A stretch of DNA of 11,539 nucleotides from Pseudonocardiaceae bacterium (lineage in GTDB: Bacteria > Actinomycetota > Actinomycetes > Mycobacteriales > Pseudonocardiaceae), in the NCBI GenBank assembly GCA_025937115.1, contig JAICSB010000057.1:1-11539 (forward strand), in the 5' to 3' direction. Below are positions 6,266 to 11,539 of the stretch, piece after piece. The notes beneath the pieces were generated by a model. That model had not been told where the DNA came from, ran no database searches, and saw only the letters and a list, made by a program, of their open reading frames with translations. How positions within the stretch are numbered: the first letter of the stretch is position 1; every line of letters starts with the position of its first letter. Position numbers and translations under genes: made by a program.

Positions 6266-7020
6266 TAGGACGCCCCTGCCACGAGTGCGCTATTGGACGC
6301 AGCCTTGCTGACTAACGTTAACGTGATCGTCTTCAGTAAGTGCTCCCCACAGGTGCCGGGCCTCCTGCAACACGTTTCCACGCGTCTCGAAAACCGTGCC
6401 CTCGCCGGGCGGCTGTCTCCGGGATGACCGGCCACGAGAACTACTCGGCAGGACTGGGCGGGCAGAATTTGGCATCCAATCGACCTGCCAGAGGGCTACC
6501 GTGTGGTCGGGCGGCGTCAGGTCGACGGGACGCCACACGAGCCCTGGCGTTCAAAATCGTCGATGATCACATTGGTCTCAGATCGTTTGGACACTTTTTC
6601 GGTCACAATACACATCCAGACAACCCAGAAAGACCACAAAACCCGATGGAAACCCTCGTCGGGACCGGTCTTGGGGAGGTGCACGTTGGCTCGCCCACCC
6701 TCGATCTGGGCAAGCACGGGAGCATCCGAGTCACCCGTGAGGGGTCAGCAATGGGTCGCGCGCCTGTCGCTTTCGCCAGCCCAACGGTCAGACCGTCCGC
6801 GTTGAGCGCTGGATCCTCCAAGACCGCCGCGACGAGCAACCTCCAGGACGAACTGCGCAACCGGGCCGGCGAGCGCACCGTGATGTTGTCGGCCGGCTCG
6901 CGTTTTGCCGACGCAGGCTGGCTGCGGCACCGGGGGCGACGGTCAGGTACAACCTGCGGGCCAGCGCGTTCACCGCGGCGTCAATGACCGTGAGGTTCCG
7001 CCCGGCATGGCAGTGATCGG
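6266..7020. other. About 750 bases with no recognised gene
   Basis: Several overlapping open frames exist on both strands, the longest on the plus strand from about 6340 to 6987, but none has a recognisable domain or a ribosome binding site. On the minus strand pieces such as NLTVIDAAVNALARRLYLTV (about 6950-7000) and VIIDDFERQ (about 6550) look protein-like but sit in different frames. The stretch may therefore be a decayed gene running on the minus strand. Part of it (6560-6650) is more AT-rich than its surroundings. Confidence 0.4.
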
Positions 7021-7025
7021 ATGTG

Positions 7026-7080
7026 CCCAGGGAACGTTCAGTTACTCCCAGGGAACTCCCAGCTACCTCATACAACGATA
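7026..7080 (+). promoter_or_regulatory. Phased direct repeats upstream of the secreted repeat protein
   Basis: CCCAGGGAAC occurs at 7026-7035 and again at 7047-7056, a period of 21 bases. ACTCCCAG occurs at 7044-7051 and 7055-7062, a period of 11. Thus CCCAG recurs at one and two helical turns. A GGGAAC element followed about 18 bases later by CGATA would also resemble an ECF-type promoter. The block ends about 60 bases before the ATG at 7140, which suits an operator or promoter, but the role is inferred. Confidence 0.4.
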
Positions 7081-7139
7081 TTTGTGTCCGAACGTCCCTT
7101 CTGAGGTCCTTACGGACTCAACTTGAGGAGGGTTCAACT

Positions 7140-7547
7140 ATGCATCTAGGTCGGGCAGCACGTCGAGGGGGCGCCTTGGCGCTCTGTACCGCTGGCGCTC
7201 TGACGCTTGGAGTGGGCTCGGCATCGGCCAGCACGCTTACCCCAGCCCCGCAGGCGGCTGCAGTCAGCTCCAGCCAGGTCTACCTCGCGGACTGGGACTA
7301 TTGCGATGACTGGAACCACCGTGGCGATGGGCAGTGTCGTGGAGACCGGTGGAGTTGGGATGGCCGCAACTGGATCCACGATCGTTGGGACGGCCACCGT
7401 TGGAACCGTCGGGGGGACTTCTGGTCTGCGTACTGCGATGACTGGAACCACCGAGGCGATGGGCACTGTCGTGGGGACAGGTGGAGTTGGGATGGCCACC
7501 GTTGGAACCACGATCGTTGGGATGGCCACCGTTGGAACCGTCGGTGA
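7140..7547 (+). CDS. Secreted Trp/Asp/Gly/Arg-rich two-repeat protein
   Basis: The protein has 135 residues. GAGGAGG at 7125-7131 lies eight bases before the ATG at 7140, which fixes the start; upstream in-frame codons lack such a site. Residues 1-31 form a Sec-type signal peptide (MHLGRAARR, then a hydrophobic core, then a GSASA/S cleavage site). The mature part is two copies of a 44-residue unit beginning YCDDWNHRGDG at residues 54 and 98. Each has a C-x10-C pair (C55/C66 and C99/C110) and two WDG turns (RWSWDG, DRWDGHRWNRR). The regular Cys pair in each unit suggests disulfides outside the cell. Similar small WDG-rich exported proteins occur in actinomycetes, but I know no function. The gene stands alone, with repeats upstream and a terminator downstream. 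Its high Trp content is unusual. Confidence 0.8.
   Translation: MHLGRAARRGGALALCTAGALTLGVGSASASTLTPAPQAAAVSSSQVYLADWDYCDDWNHRGDGQCRGDRWSWDGRNWIHDRWDGHRWNRRGDFWSAYCDDWNHRGDGHCRGDRWSWDGHRWNHDRWDGHRWNRR
7299..7544 (+). repeat. 132-base in-frame tandem repeat inside the secreted protein gene
   Basis: The unit starting at 7299 (TATTGCGATGACTGGAACC) recurs at 7431 with one base changed in that stretch. The second copy ends at the stop codon and lacks the linker. Within each unit GATGGCC and GGTGGAG-type segments repeat again, so the gene grew by at least two rounds of duplication. Confidence 0.8.
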
Positions 7548-7585
7548 GCATCGTCGCCACGACCGGTCGATGATCCGTCGCTAAA

Positions 7586-7627
7586 GGGTCTGGCCCGCGG
7601 ATTCGTGCAGGTCCGCGGGCTAGACCC
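7586..7627 (+). terminator. Strong hairpin terminator after the secreted protein gene
   Basis: A 16-base stem pairs 7586-7601 (GGGTCTGGCCCGCGGA) with 7612-7627 (TCCGCGGGCTAGACCC) around a 10-base loop. All positions pair, with one G-U wobble. No T run follows, which is common in high-GC actinobacteria. It lies 38 bases after the stop codon at 7547 and separates that gene from the PAP2 gene. Confidence 0.75.
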
Positions 7628-7831
7628 GGCCTTACCGCGCTGCGGTGACGTCCCGTACAGGTCAGATTGAGGACGTTGCGGGACTTGAGCGATCGCGGTC
7701 AGCCTCAGAAGTTGTGGCGGATCGACCAGGCGAATGAGGAAGCAGTTGGCAGGAGGGACGAGCAGTCGGTGGGTCACCACTCCCTGGGCAAGATCGTCGG
7801 CACGCCCAGCTCCGTTGACCGGAGGTCTCGG

Positions 7832-8998
7832 ATGTATGCCGTGGACGTAGCTGCTGCGCTCTTGCTACGCGCCAGCAGGACGTGGCCGGCGATCCGGGTG
7901 CTGGCGGTGGTGGGCTACCTGGTGGGTTTTTCGGCGCAGTGCCTGTGGTGGGGGTGGCCGACCGACACGCTGCTGATCTTCGGGTGGCTCAGCGCCGGGG
8001 CGGTGTGTTGGAACGCCGGTCAGCCGTGGCGCGGGGCGCTGCGATGGGTGCGCGACTGGGGCCCTGTCCTGGCCGTGCTGGTGGGCTATGACTACAGCCG
8101 GGGGATCGCCGCGCACGGGCTGGCGCCGCACGTCACGGCGATGATCAGGGCCGACGAGCTGCTCACGGGCGGCCGGCTGCCGACACTGTGGTTGCAGCAG
8201 CATCTTTATGACCCCGTGCGAGTGCACTGGTGGGATGTCCTGGCCTCAGCGGTCTACCTGTCACACTTCGTCGCGGTGCCGGGGGTCGCGACCGTGCTGT
8301 GGCTGCGCCAACGGCAGGCGTGGTCGGCGTTTGTGCGGCGTTGGCTGTTTCTGGCCATCGCTGGTGTAGCGACCTACCTTGTCTACCCCGCGGCGCCACC
8401 CTGGTGGGCCTCAGCGCACGGCTACCTCGGTGAGCACGTCGAGCGGCTCTCCGCCCGAGGGTGGGCCGCGCTGGGTCTGGACAGCACTGGCCCCCTGTTC
8501 GACCAGGGTCAGGCGCTGGCCAACCCGGTCGCCGCGAAGCCCTCTCTGCACGCCGCGTTCTCCCGGTTCCTCGCAGTGTTCTTCCTCCCCAGGGTGCGCC
8601 AGCGATGGCGGCCCCTGCTGTTCGCCTACCCGCTGGCGATGATGTTCACCGTGCTCTACTGCGCCGAGCACTACCTCGTCGACGTCCTCGCGGGCTGGAC
8701 TTATGTCCTGGCGACCTTCGCACTGGTAGGCGTAGCCGAGCGATGGTGGGAGCACAACATCGATGCCACCGATCGCGCACGCCACCGTCACCACACTCGC
8801 CGCATTCCCGGCCACCACCGTCGTGCCGTACTCACCGGTCCCCGATCTCTATCTCCAGTGCTGGCGGTCGGCGTGGGCCCCCTTGCGGATCAGCCGCATC
8901 GGCCCTCCATTGACCGTGAGTGGCGCCATGAGGGGCACATCGGGTCAACGCGCGCAACACGGTTGCACCACTACGGGCACGATGTAGGAATGAGGTAG
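7832..8998 (+). CDS. PAP2-family membrane phosphatase/phosphotransferase (PSLH type)
   Basis: The 388-residue protein starts at ATG 7832, with GGAGGT at 7821-7826 five bases ahead; the frame is open further upstream but without a comparable site. It has several membrane helices (about 20-40, 45-60, 78-88, 135-157, 170-186, 262-277, 282-302). The PAP2 active site is visible: YPAAPPWW (185-192), NPVAAKPSLHAAF (231-243, acid/base His240) and AEHYLVDVLAGW (278-289, His280 and Asp284). PSLH in place of PSGH marks the inositol phosphotransferase/Aur1-like branch (PAP2_3), which acts on lipid-linked phosphate groups at the membrane; the actual substrate is unknown. Residues 311-388 form an Arg/His-rich tail unlike the family, and its last 28 bases overlap a convergent small gene. 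The tail may be a lost-stop extension. Confidence 0.85.
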   Translation: MYAVDVAAALLLRASRTWPAIRVLAVVGYLVGFSAQCLWWGWPTDTLLIFGWLSAGAVCWNAGQPWRGALRWVRDWGPVLAVLVGYDYSRGIAAHGLAPHVTAMIRADELLTGGRLPTLWLQQHLYDPVRVHWWDVLASAVYLSHFVAVPGVATVLWLRQRQAWSAFVRRWLFLAIAGVATYLVYPAAPPWWASAHGYLGEHVERLSARGWAALGLDSTGPLFDQGQALANPVAAKPSLHAAFSRFLAVFFLPRVRQRWRPLLFAYPLAMMFTVLYCAEHYLVDVLAGWTYVLATFALVGVAERWWEHNIDATDRARHRHHTRRIPGHHRRAVLTGPRSLSPVLAVGVGPLADQPHRPSIDREWRHEGHIGSTRATRLHHYGHDVGMR

Positions 8999-9102
8999 CA
9001 CGGCGTAGGTACTGGATTAGCGCCGGCCGCGCCAGCGCCGGTAAAAAGCAGTCCGGTGAATACTGCGGCGACTGCGAGAGAACGGATGATTACTCGTCGC
9101 AT
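8971..9102 (-). CDS. Tiny secreted peptide, 43 residues
   Basis: The minus-strand frame from ATG 9102 to TAG 8971-8973 encodes MRRVIIRS, a hydrophobic stretch LAVAAVFTGLLFTGAGAAGA and a mature end NPVPTPCYLIPTSCP. This is a textbook short Sec signal peptide with an AGA/N-type cleavage site. It leaves a mature peptide of about 15 residues with two Cys and three or more Pro. An AGGGG ribosome binding site lies about five bases upstream. A second in-frame ATG at 9120 would add six residues. It overlaps the PAP2 gene by 28 bases tail to tail. Function is unknown; the two Cys could form a small disulfide loop. The gene is easy to miss because of its length. Alternatively it is the surviving N-terminus of a longer exported protein truncated by a stop. 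Confidence 0.55.
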   Translation of the reverse strand: MRRVIIRSLAVAAVFTGLLFTGAGAAGANPVPTPCYLIPTSCP

Positions 9103-9133
9103 GACATCCCCTAGCTTCATATCAGCCATTGCC

Positions 9134-9466
9134 TCAGTCATCGATTACCACCGACCACGACCAGACTACGCACCAGATGCCTCGGACCACTCGGCTGAGG
9201 CACTGGAACTGACGCATGACGTGGTTGCAGTACCCGACAAAACGAATATATACTTCCTCTCCGTTGAAAGCTAGGGGCTGTTTTGCGTCATGGCGACGGT
9301 AGCGCATCCCATGCCGATACCCTCCGACATGACCAAGCGGTTTGATCTTGAATTGGAAGGTCGGCGCGTCGATCCCCGGTGACCAGCTTCCGGATCCCCA
9401 GTCAGACCCCATGTTCGGCCGATACCGCGGACTGTAAACAGGATAAAATCTCGCGAGGCGGGCCAC
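9134..9466 (-). CDS. Hypothetical protein, 110 residues, weak
   Basis: An open frame from GTG 9466 to TGA 9134-9136 lies upstream of the secreted peptide on the same strand, 31 bases away. It contains YRPNMGSDWGSGSWSPGIDA, FQFKIKPLGHVGGYRHGMRY and NGEEVYIRFVGYCNHVMRQF. The composition is balanced and aromatic-rich, and the frame is not a simple GC shadow. I find no ribosome binding site, signal peptide or known motif, and the C-terminal end is odd (WCVVWSWSVVIDD). It might be a short exported-type or toxin-like protein, or chance. If real, it could be co-transcribed with the small peptide. Confidence 0.3.
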   Translation of the reverse strand: MARLARFYPVYSPRYRPNMGSDWGSGSWSPGIDAPTFQFKIKPLGHVGGYRHGMRYRRHDAKQPLAFNGEEVYIRFVGYCNHVMRQFQCLSRVVRGIWCVVWSWSVVIDD

Positions 9467-9681
9467 CTATCGGCGGGTCGAGCACGCTGCGCTCGCGGCC
9501 GACTCCGATGCGCTATCTTCTGTGTACACCGCGGTTAGTGGCGATCTACGCGTTGTGATGAGATGAGAAAATTTGCTGGGAATTCGCTGGATTCCTTGCG
9601 TACGACGCCGATGACCGGTTATGCCTGCAGGGGTGTCCTTGACGGACGGTGCGGTGCCGCAGAGCCGGGGAAGGTCACACC

Positions 9682-10932
9682 ATGAGCCGCCACACAAAGA
9701 GCCAGCGGTTGGCGTTATCCCCGCTACGCGGGTTACGCGCCCACCGGCTGCGTTCCGCGCTGACCCTGCTCAGCCTCATCATCGGAGTCTCGGCCGTGAT
9801 TCTCCTGGTCGCCTGCGGTTATGGGGTGAAGAACTCGGTCAATGCGCGGGTCGAAACGATGGCCAATGAAATCGCCATCGTGCCGACGACCGCCGAGGTC
9901 CCCGGGGGGCCACCCGCCCGGAATCTGACCGACGCCGACGCCGCCGCGCTGCAGGACGCACCCGACGTCGCCACCGTCACCCCCTCCATCAACAGCACCG
10001 GAATGGTGATCGCGACCGGAAGCGTCAAGCTCCTCTCGGGAACCACCATCGGTACCACGGACATCTGGGCTGCGACGAACAACCGGGTCCTTACCGCGGG
10101 GTCGTTTTTCGACCAGACTCAGGTACGCGAGGCCGCCAGGGTGGCGGTCGTGGGTCCTACTGTCGCGAGTACCCTCTTCGGTGATCCCGCGGCAGCACTG
10201 AACCAGACAGTCCAGATCAACCATGTGCCCTTCCGCGTCATCGGTGTGATGGCCAGCTACGGGCGGCAGCTGGACAACACCGCGGTGGTGCCGATGGACA
10301 CCGCCCGCAAATACATCGTCGGCTACGGCCAAGGTACCGGCAGCGCACTCAACGCGATCACCGTGCAGGCCCCCCAGCAGACAGTCGTGCCCGCTGCTAT
10401 CGCCGAGGTCGCCCGCATCCTCGACGCTCGCCACCACATCACGGACCCCCGACTGCGGGATTTTCAAATTCAATCCCTGGGAAACCGGCTGCAGACCTTC
10501 AACCAGATCGTGCGCATCCTTGTCCTGTTCATTCCGGCCATCGCGGTGATCTTGCTGGTCGTCGGCGGCATCGGAGTCCTCAATATCATGCTGGCCTCGG
10601 TCGCCGAACGAACCCGCGAGGTCAGCATCCACGAAGCGGGCAGCACTACCAGCCGCGCCATCCTCAAACAGGTCCTCATCGAATCCATCGTCCTGGCGGG
10701 CCTCGGTGGGCTCATCGGCGTCGGAGCCGGGATCGGACTGATCTTCCTCATTCAAATCGTTGCCCCAGCCTTCGACCCCTCCGGAGCCCTCGCCGGGTTC
10801 ACCCCCGTCTTGACTGTCCCGCCCGTGGTGGCGGCATTCGCCATCAGCCTCATGATTGGCCTCATCGCCGGTAGCTACCCCGCCTACCGGGCCGCCCGGC
10901 TACTCCCCATCCAACCCCTCAGATACCAGTAA
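9682..10932 (+). CDS. MacB/FtsX-type ABC transporter permease, orphan
   Basis: The 416-residue protein starts at ATG 9682 with GGGGAAGG ending seven bases upstream. It has the MacB layout: an N-terminal SPLRGLRAHRLRSALTLLSL region leading into helix 1 (25-47), a MacB-type extracytoplasmic domain (about 50-270, with NLTDADAAAL and VAVVGPTVASTLFG), then helices at about 279-304, 332-360 and 382-401, ending in GSYPAYRAARLLPIQPLRY. Such permeases work as dimers with a separate ATPase and move peptides, antibiotics or lipoproteins, or transmit force across the membrane. No ATPase gene lies on either side here, and no periplasmic adaptor. The cytoplasmic motif after helix 2, normally R-E-x-G-I-R-K-A-x-G-A, reads REVSIHEAGSTTSRAI, one residue shorter and with the basic pair replaced by His-Glu. 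It may couple poorly to an ATPase, or use one encoded elsewhere. Confidence 0.88.
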   Translation: MSRHTKSQRLALSPLRGLRAHRLRSALTLLSLIIGVSAVILLVACGYGVKNSVNARVETMANEIAIVPTTAEVPGGPPARNLTDADAAALQDAPDVATVTPSINSTGMVIATGSVKLLSGTTIGTTDIWAATNNRVLTAGSFFDQTQVREAARVAVVGPTVASTLFGDPAAALNQTVQINHVPFRVIGVMASYGRQLDNTAVVPMDTARKYIVGYGQGTGSALNAITVQAPQQTVVPAAIAEVARILDARHHITDPRLRDFQIQSLGNRLQTFNQIVRILVLFIPAIAVILLVVGGIGVLNIMLASVAERTREVSIHEAGSTTSRAILKQVLIESIVLAGLGGLIGVGAGIGLIFLIQIVAPAFDPSGALAGFTPVLTVPPVVAAFAISLMIGLIAGSYPAYRAARLLPIQPLRYQ

Positions 10933-11022
10933 CACACTGCGTTCCCCGCTGCAGCGCGTATCGGCGCCGCCGTGCGATGGCGCCAACGCCCTGGTCGCCC
11001 GGGCCCCACCAGAGCCTCCGCG

Positions 11023-11202
11023 CTAGGACCCCGCAGGCCTGTCCGGCGGCTTGCGGGCCGCATCGGCTAATGCCCGCCGGATGTCTTCAAGCGATTCGGC
11101 GGCGGCCGGCTCGGCTGCACCGGCTGCGCTGCAGCAGGTGCAGCGGCATCCCGACTGCCAGCCGAGGAGCGTGCCGTGCGGGACATCTTGGGGTGCGGCC
11201 AT
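11023..11202 (-). CDS. Small Cys-rich HGT...GCRC protein, 59 residues
   Basis: The minus-strand frame from ATG 11202 to TAG 11023-11025 reads MAAPQDVPHGTLLGWQSGCR followed by CTCCSAAG and an Ala/Glu/Arg-rich helix (ESLEDIRRALADAARKPP). A GGTGGAT ribosome binding site sits just ahead of the ATG. The HGT..GY..GCRC..C pattern recurs in short proteins of actinobacterial phages, integrative elements and their neighbours; the tyrosine is Trp here and the Cys spacing is C-R-C-T-C-C. Four close Cys suggest metal binding, which is inference. It lies tail to tail with the permease, 90 bases apart. No operon partner is visible. Confidence 0.5.
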   Translation of the reverse strand: MAAPQDVPHGTLLGWQSGCRCTCCSAAGAAEPAAAESLEDIRRALADAARKPPDRPAGS

Positions 11203-11539
11203 CGATCCACCGTGGCGAACCGTCGTCTCACCGTCAACCCCCTTACCCGCGCTGTGGAGATGCCAGGGATTGGCAAGTCCCGTCGCTGCGGATCGCGGCG
11301 TTCACGACGGCCATCACTGTCCGTGATCCTCTCCCAGGCAACTGTGAGGTTGTGTGCAGCTTGCTCTCACCTAGCCGGTGCATAACGGGGAGCACAACGT
11401 CGGCACGGCGTTTCGCGTGCTGTACCTGATCGGCACTGCGAACCGGATCACGGCGACCAGACCGCGGCACCCGGCGAGCACAGCGCCCATCTCGCCACCC
11501 GGTTGAATGACGAGTCCTATCAGCCGTGGTAGCGCGGCG
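11203..11539. other. Right edge, no gene recognised
   Basis: Frames on both strands overlap without motifs. On the plus strand EHNVGTAFRVLYLIGTANRI (about 11390-11450) and, in another frame, GEHSAHLATRLNDESYQPW ending at TAG (11529-11531) look protein-like. They may be the frameshifted end of one gene, but neither matches a family I know with confidence. Confidence 0.35.

Noticed and set aside
6290..6538. A minus-strand frame ending ETRGNVLQEARHLWGALTED, faintly like a HicB-type antitoxin tail
   Set aside because: The resemblance is short, the first half is unlike HicB, there is no ribosome binding site and no HicA-like neighbour.
7299..7544. Possible CRISPR-like repeat array
   Set aside because: There are only two 132-base in-frame coding repeats and no short repeat-spacer pattern.
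7146..7780. Minus-strand Pro/Ser/Thr-rich repeat frames
   Set aside because: They mirror the tandem repeat of the secreted protein gene, which has the signal peptide and ribosome binding site.
9000..9035. GCGCCGG-rich stretch that looked like a terminator hairpin
   Set aside because: The AGCGCCGG elements are direct, not inverted, and belong to the signal peptide of the small minus-strand gene.
9733..10755. A 340-codon minus-strand frame rich in Asp and Gly
   Set aside because: It is the antisense shadow of the permease, whose frame has clear MacB features and a good ribosome binding site.
11380..11531. A plus-strand FRVLYLI segment resembling a RelE/HigB-type toxin strand
   Set aside because: Only about seven residues match, the continuation is out of frame and no antitoxin is visible.

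Overview
The window is high-GC DNA that reads like an actinomycete accessory region. Coding frames are GC-rich, GTG and TTG starts occur, and the recognisable families are actinobacterial in flavour: a LAL-type LuxR regulator, an RsbW/SpoIIE-type HATPase, an IS1380-type transposase tail, a NACHT STAND NTPase with Asp/Arg/Leu-rich repeats, and a PSLH-type PAP2 membrane phosphatase. I cannot fix the genus; a filamentous or soil actinomycete (Frankiales, Pseudonocardiales or Streptomycetales type) fits best.

Positions 1-2840 are a graveyard of gene pieces. The window opens in the decayed 3' end of an IS1380-like element. Its apparent right end (about 326-350) cuts off a cytochrome P450 N-terminus on the minus strand. 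Next come two unequal copies of a LuxR module. Copy 1 (898-1120) has lost most of its coding sequence. Copy 2 (1818-2700) keeps the C-terminal 255 or so residues, including the HTH domain. Between them on the minus strand lie a pyridoxamine-phosphate-oxidase-like N-terminus and a frameshifted HATPase, joined end to end at about 1694. A fragment of an HD-domain protein (2717-2836) closes this zone.

Positions 2871-6155 (minus) hold the centrepiece, an intact 1094-residue NACHT NTPase. It has two N-terminal membrane helices, good Walker A and B motifs, a partial sulfatase-modifying-factor-like motif, and a run of about 155 residues built almost only from D, R, L and A, encoded by a degenerate GAGGTC/GCGGTC hexamer tract. 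It resembles bacterial NLR-like (bNACHT/STAND) proteins, some of which are antiphage proteins. Its position among gene debris suits a defence gene in a recombination hotspot, but no experimental role can be read from sequence.

Positions 6156-7020 hold no gene I recognise. From 7140 the window returns to apparently working genes: a secreted two-repeat Trp/Asp/Gly/Arg protein with phased direct repeats upstream and a strong terminator downstream; a PAP2 membrane phosphatase/phosphotransferase; a convergent 43-residue secreted peptide; an orphan MacB/FtsX-type permease with no ATPase partner in view; and a 59-residue Cys-rich protein of the HGT...GCRC type. Four of the five (secreted protein, PAP2, peptide, permease) point to the cell envelope. 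They are separately spaced and do not form one operon.
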